Below, one piece after another: positions 23,673 through 32,393 of a DNA stretch of 64,000 nucleotides. Position 1 is the stretch's first letter. Every line of letters starts with the position of its first letter. Source of the stretch: an uncultured Chitinophaga sp. (lineage in GTDB: Bacteria; Bacteroidota; Bacteroidia; Chitinophagales; Chitinophagaceae); contig NZ_CALEJS010000029.1 of the NCBI RefSeq assembly GCF_937898475.1, positions 1-64,000 on the forward strand. Direction: 5' to 3'. Under the pieces are notes generated by a model. That model saw only the letters and a list, made by a program, of their open reading frames with translations. It was not told where the DNA came from and did not search any database. A program made the translations under genes and the position numbers.

Positions 23673-24480
23673 GTTGATTGGTTTTAGACGTATTTACCCG
23701 CTGATATTCGAAGGAGTTGCTGACCCATTTATCGGCTGCAGCCTGCCAGTCCTGGATGGGCACTTTCCCTCCCAGCAGCCAGCCATTGGCCTGGTAGTGG
23801 GCGTAGAATTTCAGGGCGTCCTTTTCGGAATAACTGGCTGCCGCAAAGTATTGGAGCACCGCATCTTTAGGCGGCGGCAGGGAAAGGGCAGGGGGGCGGG
23901 CGGCGCCGCGGGCTGCAAACTGGTTTCCGTTTTTCCCCGGGCGGTTGTCAGCAGGAAAACTGGGGGGGTGTGGGTCACTCTCTTTGTTTTCCTTTCTTAA
24001 TTCCTGTTTATAAATAGGGCTCAGATCTGGGACGGTAGCCGGTTCAGATTTGACCATTGGTTGTATCGGATCCGGGACGGTAAGCGTGCCAATAATGGCG
24101 ATTAGCTGTCCCATTTCTGTGATGGTAAGCGGCCCGTTTTCCGGGTTACCAGCCTGGAAAATAGTCAGCTGCCGGTTGGCCTCTGACATTTTCTTCCAGC
24201 GTATAAGGCTTACCATGGAGCGGTGGTGCCTGTGCAGGGATGGGTAGTAGCGGATGTACCCGTACCGGTGCAGCTCTTTCAGGCATTTCAGGTAGGTGTT
24301 CTTGGAACCAATGCCGCTGATCTGCATGAGGCGGTCCCGGAAAAGCGGGAATGGATGCTGGAACCTGTTGCAGTTCCAGTGGTGGAATAAAGCCAGGTAA
24401 AGGCTGATATGACTGGGCGTGAGGCGCCGTTCCCGCTGGAGTATCCAGAGGAATGTGTTCAGGTGATGTATGTAGTTCAT
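23596..24480 (-). CDS. Replication-initiation-type (DnaD/RepA-like) protein
   Basis: A 294-aa protein. The N-terminal about 110 residues look like a winged-helix domain (LTPSHISLYLALFHHWNCNRF...ISGIGSKNTYLKCLKELHRYGYIRYYPS). A Pro/Lys-rich linker (about 150-210) leads to a C-terminal helical module (DAVLQYFAAASYSEKDALKFYAHYQANGWLLGG...IQDWQAAADKWV) known from Bacteroidota phage and ICE proteins that pair with DnaC-like loaders. It overlaps the DnaC gene by 77 bases, so the two act together, probably at an element origin. Confidence 0.65.
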   Translation of the reverse strand: MNYIHHLNTFLWILQRERRLTPSHISLYLALFHHWNCNRFQHPFPLFRDRLMQISGIGSKNTYLKCLKELHRYGYIRYYPSLHRHHRSMVSLIRWKKMSEANRQLTIFQAGNPENGPLTITEMGQLIAIIGTLTVPDPIQPMVKSEPATVPDLSPIYKQELRKENKESDPHPPSFPADNRPGKNGNQFAARGAARPPALSLPPPKDAVLQYFAAASYSEKDALKFYAHYQANGWLLGGKVPIQDWQAAADKWVSNSFEYQRVNTSKTNQHAGTKSDQLLGQHKVNQDKSYDKPF

Positions 24481-24923
24481 GGTTGTTTAGAAGTGGGTAG
24501 TGTTTGAGGTGGAGCAATAAGTGATTAGTCTGGGTAACGGCATGTGTGTTTTAAAACAAGGATGCCGGGGAGAGGAGTAATTGTTCATAGATATGATTTT
24601 TCTATTTAACAATGGAATTATCGTATTGAGTTTTTCAAATTCTAAGGCCGGCAATTTACAAAGTGAAATAATATGCTCAATACGGCATATGTCGTATTGG
24701 GGGTGGAGGGGGGAGGTAACTACATCTATTTTGGCCAGTACTTCTTCTGCATCAAATTTACGGGTATGAATTCCTTGTCCGGCGGTGAAGACCGATTCTG
24801 CTTTGATTAACAAAGGTGTTAACAACTAATTCACGCTTTGATAAGCTGAACTCCGCTAATTTTATTTTATCCGCAAAGAGCCTGTTGAACGAAGGGAATG
24901 CCTTTATCCAACCATCACAAATT
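24481..24923. other. Intergenic region with three TCGTATTG boxes
   Basis: 443 bases without a gene. TCGTATTGAG (24621-24630), its inverse CTCAATACG (24676-24684) and TCGTATTGG (24692-24700) form two nested dyads and look like binding sites for a dimeric regulator of the minus-strand replication genes or the plus-strand sigma gene. TTTG at 24837-24840 and TAATTTTA nearby are a poor promoter match. Confidence 0.4.
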
Positions 24924-25493
24924 ATGACAGTCAACGAACAGGACATCGCCTTACTGGAACAGCTGAAAGCCGGCAATGAGCTGGCTTTTGCCGACGTGTA
25001 TACCAGGTATCGCAAATACCTGATGGTAGTAGCCGTTTCCCTGCTGGAAGATGAGATGGAAGCGCAGGACGTGGTGCAGGATTTCTTTATCGATTTCTGG
25101 CATCGCCAGTTGTTCAACAGGCTGGACCCTGGTTTCAACAGGGGGGATGGAAGCATCTTCAGGAGCTACTTGCACCGCGCTGTGTATAACCGTTGCCTGG
25201 ACCGCTTGTCACGGCATAAAACCCGGCAGCATCGTATGGACAGAATGCCCGCACCCGAGCTGGCTTGCCCGCCGGAGTACCGCATAGAACACCGCGAATG
25301 GCAACAGCAGCTGTGCAGCTCCCTGCAGAGCGCCATCGGCAAAGTACCCCGTTTATCCGCCAGGGTGTTCCAGCTGGCTTATATAGAGCATAAGAGTCGC
25401 GGGGAGATCGCCTCCCTGATGGGCGTAAGTCCCAACACCGTCAAAAACCAGCTGGTGAGGGCCATGAAGATCCTGCGCGCCCTACCACAGTGA
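24924..25493 (+). CDS. ECF RNA polymerase sigma factor
   Basis: I choose ATG 24924 (MTVNEQDIALLEQLKAGNELAFADVYTRYRKYL), the usual N-terminus of Bacteroidota FecI-like sigma factors, giving 189 aa. Region 2 contains DEMEAQDVVQDFFIDFW. Region 4 contains RGEIASLMGVSPNTVKNQLVRAMKILR, the recognition helix. It ends RALPQ, and its TGA overlaps the beginning of the FecR-like frame. It should direct transcription of the receptor operon when released by an anti-sigma factor, but the FecR copy coupled to it lacks the part that would bind it. Confidence 0.88.
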   Translation: MTVNEQDIALLEQLKAGNELAFADVYTRYRKYLMVVAVSLLEDEMEAQDVVQDFFIDFWHRQLFNRLDPGFNRGDGSIFRSYLHRAVYNRCLDRLSRHKTRQHRMDRMPAPELACPPEYRIEHREWQQQLCSSLQSAIGKVPRLSARVFQLAYIEHKSRGEIASLMGVSPNTVKNQLVRAMKILRALPQ

Positions 25494-26290
25494 TACCCCA
25501 ACCGGTTGCAAAGACCGTTGCTTTGCAGCTGGCCAATGGGCAAAGGCTGAACCTGTCTGCGGCAACAGATAAGATTGTTTTAGCGGATGCCCGCCTGCAG
25601 AATGCGGGCAAGGCCTTGTCGTATACGCTGAAAGAAGAAGAGAACAATACCGCGCTTACGGCCATGAACAGCCTGCAGGTTCCCATAGGAAAAGACTACC
25701 GGATCACCCTGTCTGATGGTACGGTGGTAGGGATGAACGCTGCTACAACCTTACAGTTTCCCTTTAAGTTCAGCGGCAGTACCCGGGAGATCTGTATACA
25801 GGGCGAAGCATACCTGGAAGTGGCAAAGGACGCCCGCCGGCCTTTCGTGGTGCATACACAGCATGGAACAGTACAGGTATTGGGAACGGCTTTTAATATC
25901 AATGACTATGATCCTGCTGCGATGAAGCTGTCGCTGGTGAATGGAGCGGTATGCTTTAAAACAAAAGATAAGGATGTTGCCCTGAAACCGGGGCAGCAGG
26001 TAGTATATGACGATCAGCAGCACATTCGATTGCAGGCATTTGATGAGCAGGAGGTATTATCCTGGCGGCAGGGTAAGTACTACTTTTACGATGCCAGCCT
26101 GCAGGAGATCCTGGAAGTGCTGCCACGCTGGTACGGCGTGCAGGTGATGATAGACCGTCCCGGGTTAGGCGAAGAGCGCTTTACGGGCATGATGGACCGC
26201 AACAAGCCACTGGAGGCCTTTCTGCAGGCGCTGGCTACCACCATGAAGATCAACTACTATGTTCATAAGGATATACTGCACTTGCAGTAG
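25490..26290 (+). CDS. FecR-like protein lacking N-terminal and TM parts
   Basis: A 266-residue frame from GTG 25490, overlapping the sigma stop by 4 bases. It contains only the periplasmic part of a FecR protein: LANGQRLNLSAATDKI, the FecR domain (KDYRITLSDGTVVGMNAATTLQFPF... GEAYLEVAKDARRPFVVHT... VLGTAFNINDY), and the C-terminal DUF4974 region. The cytosolic sigma-binding domain and the TM helix (about 100 residues) are absent, and the frame stays open into sigma DNA. Probably produced by deletion between sigma and fecR. Without a signal it cannot reach the periplasm. Confidence 0.7.
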   Translation: MIPQPVAKTVALQLANGQRLNLSAATDKIVLADARLQNAGKALSYTLKEEENNTALTAMNSLQVPIGKDYRITLSDGTVVGMNAATTLQFPFKFSGSTREICIQGEAYLEVAKDARRPFVVHTQHGTVQVLGTAFNINDYDPAAMKLSLVNGAVCFKTKDKDVALKPGQQVVYDDQQHIRLQAFDEQEVLSWRQGKYYFYDASLQEILEVLPRWYGVQVMIDRPGLGEERFTGMMDRNKPLEAFLQALATTMKINYYVHKDILHLQ

Positions 26291-26334
26291 TGTGTCATCA
26301 TTTTCATTTTTCACCAATAGATATGTATGGTGTG

Positions 26335-26360
26335 GGCCGCTGTCTAGCGGCCTTCTTTTT
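26335..26360 (+). terminator. Rho-independent terminator
   Basis: GGCCGCT (26335-26341) pairs with AGCGGCC (26346-26352), loop GTCT, then TTCTTTTT. It ends the sigma/truncated FecR transcript 45 bases after the stop. Confidence 0.75.
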
Positions 26361-26436
26361 AAACCGGATGAACAACAGCAGTTAAAAATGAAAATTTTTG
26401 AAAAAAGATGAGAATGGAGTAGTACCCGGGAGGGCC

Positions 26437-26470
26437 TTTGTCCGTATATATATAAGTGTACATAGCTTTG
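26437..26470 (+). promoter_or_regulatory. Bacteroidota promoter of the complete fecR gene
   Basis: TTTG (26437-26440), 22 bases, TAGCTTTG (26463-26470). The -7 box is an exact TAnnTTTG match; spacing is one base longer than the usual range. It would give a leader of about 125 bases to the fecR-like gene at 26603. Confidence 0.5.
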
Positions 26471-26602
26471 GCCGATCATGTGGAAAAGACACACCTTATC
26501 TATGATCAGGGAGGAAGGAATAGATCAGCAATGAAAGCCAACTGGTATACCTACCAACTTTATTGGATGCCCGACACATTCAAACGCACCAAAATCATTC
26601 TT

Positions 26603-27814
26603 ATGACCTTTAATGAGGACGAGTTCCTTATCTTATTACTACGCCAGCTAGACAACTGTACCAACTGGGACGAAGACCGGTACATTGATTACATGCTTCG
26701 GAGATACGATAGAGCGCGCCAACTGAAACAGGACGTAACAGAAACCTTTCCGCAACAGGCGGAAAGACACCCCAATTTCATGCCGGCGGCATGGCCCCTG
26801 AGCCTGGTGAAACGCTATGAGCCGGTAATGGAAACGGCGGATGCAGTTACATTGCAGTCATCTGCTAACCGCAGGCACCTGAACATTGCAGCCGCCGTAC
26901 TGGTAGCAGCGGTGGTCATATTAAGCCTCTTTCTTATTCCCTCAATAAGATCTGATCATCGCCACCTGCCCGGCAGCTCAAAAGGAGTGATCCTGGAAAT
27001 GGCGAAAGGAGAGCGGGTAGAACTGGGCGCCGAAGTGGCCACCATCCCCACCAGGTACGCCCTGCTCAGCACCAATGCAGAGATGCTGCAGTTCAGCGCC
27101 CAGCCTGGCAAGCTGGCTTTCAAAGAGAACACGCTACGGGTACCGGCAGCGCATTCGTACAACGTTACCCTGGAAGACGGTACCATTGTGCATATGAACG
27201 CCGCCACCGAATTGCGCTTTGCCTTTACGTTCAGCAGTATCAGCAGGGAGGTGTATGTTGATGGCGAGGCTTATTTCTCGGTAGCAAAGGATGAGAAACG
27301 CCCTTTTATTGTGCATACCAAAAAAGGAAATGTGCGCGTGCTGGGAACGGATTTTAATATCAATACCTACGAAGATAATTTTATTGTATCCCTGGTATCC
27401 GGGGCCGTTATAGTGGATCCGAAGAAAGGGCCTTCCATGCGCCTGCAGCCCTGCCAGGAAATGGTGCTGGATCCGGTGAGCCTGGAGGCTTCGCTGATAG
27501 ATTTCAGGGGTGAGATGGTGATGGGATGGTTGAAGGGACAGTACAGGTTTATTGATCAGCCGCTGTCAGAAGTCTGCAAGGTAGTAGAACGACTTTACGG
27601 TATCAGGATCCGCTTTGATCGCGAACGGCTGGGTAATGTGAAATTTACGGGGAAGGTGGATAAGAATGAAACTGTGGAGGGATTTTTTGAAAAAATGAAA
27701 GAAAACACCGAAGTGGGTATGTGGTATTATGATGAAGAAGGAACCATACACCTGGACAGGAACGAGGAAAACGAAGGTAAGAAGGACAAGAAAGAGAAGA
27801 AAGAAAAACACTAG
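26603..27814 (+). CDS. FecR-family anti-sigma regulator (complete)
   Basis: I choose ATG 26603 (MTFNEDEFLILLLRQLDNC), giving 403 aa. Order: cytosolic sigma-binding region (about 1-90), TM helix (about 95-115, LNIAAAVLVAAVVILSLFLI), periplasmic FecR domain with SYNVTLEDGTIVHMNAATELRF and VYVDGEAYFSVAKDEKRPFIVHT, and C-terminal DUF4974 (LSEVCKVVERLYGIRIRFD...). The last 20 residues are an extreme Lys/Glu tail. It senses the state of a TonB-dependent receptor and controls an ECF sigma factor. No sigma gene is directly coupled to it; the one at 24924 is separated by the truncated fecR and a terminator. Confidence 0.85.
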   Translation: MTFNEDEFLILLLRQLDNCTNWDEDRYIDYMLRRYDRARQLKQDVTETFPQQAERHPNFMPAAWPLSLVKRYEPVMETADAVTLQSSANRRHLNIAAAVLVAAVVILSLFLIPSIRSDHRHLPGSSKGVILEMAKGERVELGAEVATIPTRYALLSTNAEMLQFSAQPGKLAFKENTLRVPAAHSYNVTLEDGTIVHMNAATELRFAFTFSSISREVYVDGEAYFSVAKDEKRPFIVHTKKGNVRVLGTDFNINTYEDNFIVSLVSGAVIVDPKKGPSMRLQPCQEMVLDPVSLEASLIDFRGEMVMGWLKGQYRFIDQPLSEVCKVVERLYGIRIRFDRERLGNVKFTGKVDKNETVEGFFEKMKENTEVGMWYYDEEGTIHLDRNEENEGKKDKKEKKEKH

Positions 27815-27836
27815 CAGCAGGGGATAGCAACTGCTG

Positions 27837-28451
27837 ATGGCGATAATTATGAAACGAAATAATTGTATTATCTCTATGCTTTCCCTAAGAAAATATGTCA
27901 GGCGGGCGAAAAGGGTTTCGAACACTGCGCCAGCTCCTTTTAACATTGACGAGTTTATCGACCTGATCGTACTAAAGCCCGCCGGGAAGACCACCTGGAA
28001 GGAAAACAGGTATATCCGCCGGCAGGTCAGAACCAATCCTAAGGCAGCACAGGCCTGGGAAGATGCAAAGGTTACTTCGCCGCACGAGCATTTCAGTCTG
28101 CGGGTGTATCATTTCCCGCTGGCGAAGATGGCGGCTATCTGCTTGCTGGCAACCCTAATAGGGGTTGGGATTTATGCTTTCACGCGGTATTACCGCGTCC
28201 GTGTCAGTGTACAGGTGGAAAATAAGCAGAAGCAGCAAACCCATTTTGCGAATAAACGGTTGAGCGAAGTGGCCGGGATGATTGAAGAGAATTACTCCAG
28301 GAAGGTGATCTTCGACAGGGAAGCACTTAAAACCACGCAGCTTTCAGGCAGGATGGATCCCACGATGCCATTGGATGAGTTTCTTGATGAGTTGCGCTAC
28401 AATAATGTAGAAACCTATATTGACAAAAAGGGGGATATTCATATCAGATGA
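27837..28451 (+). CDS. FecR-like protein missing the central FecR domain
   Basis: A 204-aa protein. The N-terminal cytosolic part (FNIDEFIDLIVLKPAGKTTWKENRYIRRQVRTNPKAAQAWEDA) resembles the sigma-binding region of FecR proteins. One TM helix (about 99-117) follows, then a short periplasmic segment made only of the DUF4974/STN-like module (LSEVAGMIEENYSRKVIFD... MPLDEFLDELRYNNVETYIDKKGDIHIR). The central FecR domain of about 130 residues is absent. It lies directly before the receptor gene and may be the real anti-sigma for it, or a second deletion product. Confidence 0.6.
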   Translation: MAIIMKRNNCIISMLSLRKYVRRAKRVSNTAPAPFNIDEFIDLIVLKPAGKTTWKENRYIRRQVRTNPKAAQAWEDAKVTSPHEHFSLRVYHFPLAKMAAICLLATLIGVGIYAFTRYYRVRVSVQVENKQKQQTHFANKRLSEVAGMIEENYSRKVIFDREALKTTQLSGRMDPTMPLDEFLDELRYNNVETYIDKKGDIHIR

Positions 28452-28496
28452 TCTTCATAGTAAATGAATGGTACCACAGGGCGAGCGTCCGGTATT

Positions 28497-28527
28497 TTTG
28501 CGGATGTTGGATCCGGGCATATCTTTG
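28497..28527 (+). promoter_or_regulatory. Bacteroidota promoter of the TonB-dependent receptor gene
   Basis: TTTG (28497-28500), exactly 19 bases, TATCTTTG (28520-28527): a full match to TTTG-N19-TAnnTTTG. Transcription should start near 28534, giving a leader of about 50 bases before ATG 28587. The receptor can therefore be transcribed without the upstream anti-sigma genes. Confidence 0.7.
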
Positions 28528-28586
28528 CTACGTATATGTAGTTAGGAAAGCTTACATTCTGTTAGCAACAACGAACCCCTGTTCAT

Positions 28587-31500
28587 ATGCCTTGTAAATC
28601 ACTGTTTACCCTTCTGATCATCATCGCTTCGGCAAGTAACCTCTGTGCACAGGGTTACCCGGGCGCAAGGAGGGTATCGTGCCGCCAGGAGAACATCACC
28701 CTTGAAAATCTGTTCAGAATAGTATATGAGCAAACAGGCATGACTGCTTTTTACAATGATGAGCAGCTTAACAGTTATGAAAAGGTTACAGTTAATTTCC
28801 GCAATGAGCCCCTGGATAATGTACTGGCACGACTGCTGAGAAAGCGCGGTATTGCCTGGTGCTACAGGAAGGATGTGTTCGTAGTGTCATTTAAAAGGGA
28901 CGGAGATGTAGACCTTGGCTATATACCGGAGGAGGATAAGCGCCTCATCACAGGTGTAGTGGTCAACGAAAAGGGAGCGCCCCTGGAGGCAGTGGCCGTT
29001 ATGACGGCAGACAGGCACGTTGGGATGAGCACGGAAAGTGATGGCAGGTTTTTTCTCCGGGATGTAGCGCCTCATACTAAACTGCTGGTACAGCGTACGG
29101 GGTATAAGCCAATGGTGCTATCCTCCTACGCTGATTCTATTTATATACAAATGATTCCAATGATAGCGCCACTGCAGGAAGTAAATGTGACAGGGGTAGT
29201 GCAGGGTTCGCTTACGGGATCGGTGAAGCAGGTGAAAAGTAAAGAGATTGCAGAGTCGCCGGTAAATAATGTGCTGGGCGCCTTGCAGGGAAGAGTACCG
29301 GGTTTGTATATCAATCAAACCACCGGGTTACCCGGCGGTGGGTATAGGATCAGGTTGAGGGGGAAGAATAGTATTGAGAGCAATAGTGACCCGCTGATAT
29401 TGGTGGATGGGGTGCCTTTTCCGAGTGTGTCGTTTAACGAGAACTTTTTTAATATGTCGGGGACTACAGGAGCCAATGTAGCGCCAAGTCCGCTGAATTT
29501 GCTGTCGGTAAATGACATTGAGAGTATCAGGATATTGAAGGATGCAGATGCAACGGCGATGTATGGGACGAGGGGGGCGAACGGGGTGATATTGATAAAT
29601 AGTAAGCAGCCGAACGAAAGTGGAACCTGGATATCGGGAGCGGCTAATTTGTATGCAGGATTTGGTAAAGCAACGAACCTTGTACATTATTTGGATACCA
29701 GGCAGTATCTGGAAATGAGGACCGAAGCGTTTAGTAATGATAAGAGAATTCCGGATGTAAAAAGTGCTCCTGATCTTCTTAAATGGAGTCCTGACCGTTA
29801 TACCGATTGGCAGAAGGAGATGATTGGCGGGACGGCATTTATACGCGATGGCAACATAGAAATGAAGGGAGGCAGCAAAAATTTTGGTTATAGAGCCAGT
29901 GGATCATATCGACAGGAAAGCACAGTGTATCCTACTTCAAAAAATTTTATGTATGGGAAAGGTGCTGCAATGCTACAGCTGCGGTTTAATTCCGGAAATG
30001 AGAAAGTGAAAATGAATATATCTGGAAACTATGTTGCTGACCGAAATTACCTGCCAACAACGGATCTGACCACTTTCTCTACCGCACCTCCCAATACACC
30101 TGAGGTGTATGTTGACGGAAAGTTAAACTACGCCGATAGTACATTTGACAATCCTTATGCTTTTTTACTACAGACATCAACCGCCAGATCAAGGAACTTT
30201 AGAGCCTTTATTAATACATCCTGGGAGCCGGTTAAAAACTTGATGTTTAGCGCCAACATTGGAGGCAGTTCGATTAAAATCGATGAAGTGCAGATTGTTC
30301 CTGCCAGATCAATGGGGCCTACGATGGGGTTTTCTGAAGCTGGTTTTGCTTCTTATTTTAATAACAAGTACATAAACGGTTTGGTAGATGTACGAGCTAG
30401 CTGGGATAAGACTATAGGTGAGGAACAGTTTGGATTAACGGCCGGCGCCCGCATTCAATTCGAGGACCAGCTAAAGAAAGGATATTTTGCATGGGGATTC
30501 AAGGGGAATGACGAGTCTATGGAAAATATTACTGCTGCGGAAGGCAACGCTAAACTGGATAGTACCCAGACCAATTTTAAGAACCAATCTTTTTACACTC
30601 AGTTTGAGTACAAGCATGCAGATAAGTACATGCTTACATTGACTTTTAATAGAGATGGTTCAAATCGGCTTGCCCGTAAATATGCAAATTTTGGGGCTGT
30701 TGGCGTAGCTTGGGTCTTTAGCAGGGAAAGTTGGTTTGGAAGAAATGGACCATTGAGCTTCGGTAAGCTTCGTGGAAGTTATGGAGTAACTGGAAATGAT
30801 TCATATGTAAGGAACATTAGCCGGGAAACGTGGGTGTGGGGAATGCCATTCGTAAGTAAAGGTATAGCAGCTGACACTATTGGACACGTACTTTCACATG
30901 GTTGGGAAAAAATCCGTAAGGCGGAAGTAGCACTTGATGTTGGCTTTATAAATGACCGAATTTTAGCCACTTTCTGTTATTATAACAATAGAAGTACAGA
31001 CCAGCTTCTTACGGGACGTTATCAAACAATTGTAAGTAATGTTGACGATCCTTCGTCAAGTATATATATGCCGGTAAATGTTCCGGCAGTTGTAGTAAAC
31101 AGAGGCTTTGAAATAGATGTTGAAGGAGTTGTCCTCCGGAGTAATTCAGTAACCTGGAGCACAAATATGAACCTGAGTTTTCCCAAAAACCGGTTAACCA
31201 CTTTCCCCTATCTTGACAATTCAACATATAAAGGATACTATAAGGAACGGATGTCTATTGATCTTTTAATGAGATACCATCTGCAGAAAGTAGATCCACA
31301 AACAGGAGTTTATAAGTTCGAGGACTTTGGTAATAATAGAGATCTTTTAGACGACAAGGCTTTGGGAACGGAATTAGGACCGTTCTTCTATGGAGGGTGG
31401 TACAACAATATACGCTATAATAATTTTGAAGTAAGCTGTTTGTTTAGGTACACCAGGCAGAACAACTATGGCTATGAATATTCGGCGTTAATGGCACCTG

Positions 31501-31865
31501 GGATGATGGGTAATCAACCTTTATCAGTACTGGAAAGATGGCGGAGCCCGGGGGACAACGCTGCGATACAGCGTTATACTGCTTCTGGAGATACTGATGC
31601 CGGTGGCGCCTTTGGACTGGCCCGACAAAGCGACAAATGGTTGGCTGATGCAAGCTATCTTAGGTTACAATCGCTTGTGTTTGCTTTTCATTTTCCGCAA
31701 AAAAAATTGCTGCGGTCTAATATAAAAAGTTGTAAATTGTATTTTCAGGGCATTAACCTGTTTACTTGGACAAAGTATAAAGGGAGGGATCCCGAAATTA
31801 CTGCGAGTCCCGATAGTTATCCGTCACTGCGGGTTCTTACACTTGGTATGCAATTGTCATTCTAA
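28587..31865 (+). CDS. SusC/RagA-type TonB-dependent outer-membrane receptor
   Basis: A 1092-aa protein of normal family length. Signal peptide (MPCKSLFTLLIIIASASNLCAQ), an STN secretin/TonB N-terminal domain (about 35-105, ITLENLFRIVYEQTGMTAFYNDEQL), a carboxypeptidase-regulatory-like domain (about 120-200, ITGVVVNEKGAPLEAVAV), a plug (about 215-340, NVLGALQGRVPGLYINQTTG... PLILVDGVPF... ESIRILKDADATAMYGTRGANGVILI) and a barrel ending VLTLGMQLSF. The STN domain marks it as a transducing receptor that signals to a FecR/sigma pair. The usual SusD lipoprotein does not follow. The second half of the gene is richer in A+T than its neighbours, hinting at separate ancestry of the barrel. Confidence 0.92.
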   Translation: MPCKSLFTLLIIIASASNLCAQGYPGARRVSCRQENITLENLFRIVYEQTGMTAFYNDEQLNSYEKVTVNFRNEPLDNVLARLLRKRGIAWCYRKDVFVVSFKRDGDVDLGYIPEEDKRLITGVVVNEKGAPLEAVAVMTADRHVGMSTESDGRFFLRDVAPHTKLLVQRTGYKPMVLSSYADSIYIQMIPMIAPLQEVNVTGVVQGSLTGSVKQVKSKEIAESPVNNVLGALQGRVPGLYINQTTGLPGGGYRIRLRGKNSIESNSDPLILVDGVPFPSVSFNENFFNMSGTTGANVAPSPLNLLSVNDIESIRILKDADATAMYGTRGANGVILINSKQPNESGTWISGAANLYAGFGKATNLVHYLDTRQYLEMRTEAFSNDKRIPDVKSAPDLLKWSPDRYTDWQKEMIGGTAFIRDGNIEMKGGSKNFGYRASGSYRQESTVYPTSKNFMYGKGAAMLQLRFNSGNEKVKMNISGNYVADRNYLPTTDLTTFSTAPPNTPEVYVDGKLNYADSTFDNPYAFLLQTSTARSRNFRAFINTSWEPVKNLMFSANIGGSSIKIDEVQIVPARSMGPTMGFSEAGFASYFNNKYINGLVDVRASWDKTIGEEQFGLTAGARIQFEDQLKKGYFAWGFKGNDESMENITAAEGNAKLDSTQTNFKNQSFYTQFEYKHADKYMLTLTFNRDGSNRLARKYANFGAVGVAWVFSRESWFGRNGPLSFGKLRGSYGVTGNDSYVRNISRETWVWGMPFVSKGIAADTIGHVLSHGWEKIRKAEVALDVGFINDRILATFCYYNNRSTDQLLTGRYQTIVSNVDDPSSSIYMPVNVPAVVVNRGFEIDVEGVVLRSNSVTWSTNMNLSFPKNRLTTFPYLDNSTYKGYYKERMSIDLLMRYHLQKVDPQTGVYKFEDFGNNRDLLDDKALGTELGPFFYGGWYNNIRYNNFEVSCLFRYTRQNNYGYEYSALMAPGMMGNQPLSVLERWRSPGDNAAIQRYTASGDTDAGGAFGLARQSDKWLADASYLRLQSLVFAFHFPQKKLLRSNIKSCKLYFQGINLFTWTKYKGRDPEITASPDSYPSLRVLTLGMQLSF

Positions 31866-32018
31866 ATTTACTCGCATAGCTGAAAGTTTGCTACTCCACT
31901 TATTTGCTACTCCTTTTTTTCTACCCTTGTTTCCGTTAACGCTGTATTCGCTACTCCCGCTTAAAATTGATTGCATTTAGAATCAATTTTTTTTCTCTTA
32001 ACCTTTAAATTTTATACC

Positions 32019-32279
32019 ATGAAACGTACCAACTTTAAGCCAGCGGGGATTGTATGCCTGGTCGCATTGCTTTTTTCAATTACCAGCGCTATGGGGGGCA
32101 AGCGATTTGCTACTGCTCGTTATAAGATAACGGGACAAGTACCTTGTTTTTTGCCTGAAACAATGCCAGAAAGCTGCCTTCCTGTAAACACTGGCACTCT
32201 TTGCACACTTACCTCAGGATCAGTCACAAAAACTTACTATCAGGACGTTTGTGTAACGCCCTACTACAAAATGCCATAG
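32019..32279 (+). CDS. DUF6520-type small exported protein
   Basis: I choose ATG 32019 (MKRTNFKPAGIVCLVALLFSITSAMG), an 86-aa protein with a signal peptide and four cysteines in the mature part (CFLPE, SCLP, LCTL, DVC). This is the size and style of the DUF6520 family that follows SusC or regulator genes in Bacteroidota. Function unknown. A strong terminator lies immediately downstream. It takes the position where a SusD gene would be expected. Confidence 0.6.
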   Translation: MKRTNFKPAGIVCLVALLFSITSAMGGKRFATARYKITGQVPCFLPETMPESCLPVNTGTLCTLTSGSVTKTYYQDVCVTPYYKMP

Positions 32280-32286
32280 CGAAAAT

Positions 32287-32322
32287 AAAAGTAGTGGCAG
32301 CTTTTGCCCTGCCGCTACTTTT
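32287..32322 (+). terminator. Rho-independent terminator of the receptor region
   Basis: A 14-bp stem (32287-32300 with 32309-32322, one G-T pair) with an 8-base loop and A/T-rich flanks that read AAAAG and CTTTTA, so it can work in both directions. It closes the receptor/DUF6520 unit. Confidence 0.75.
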
Positions 32323-32331
32323 ACACCCCCC

Positions 32332-32364
32332 TTGCCACCCACTCAATCCTCACAAATATTTTCG
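32332..32364 (+). promoter_or_regulatory. Candidate promoter of the AhpD-like gene
   Basis: TTGC (32332-32335), 21 bases, TATTTTCG (32357-32364), which differs from TAnnTTTG at one base. Leader of about 25 bases before ATG 32394. Confidence 0.4.
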
Positions 32365-32393
32365 TAACTTCTGGCTACAAAATCCTCCTCAAA

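Noticed and set aside
22992..24480. Intact prophage or ICE
   Set aside because: Only DnaC-like and replication-type genes are present; no integrase, terminase, capsid, relaxase or att repeats were seen in the window.
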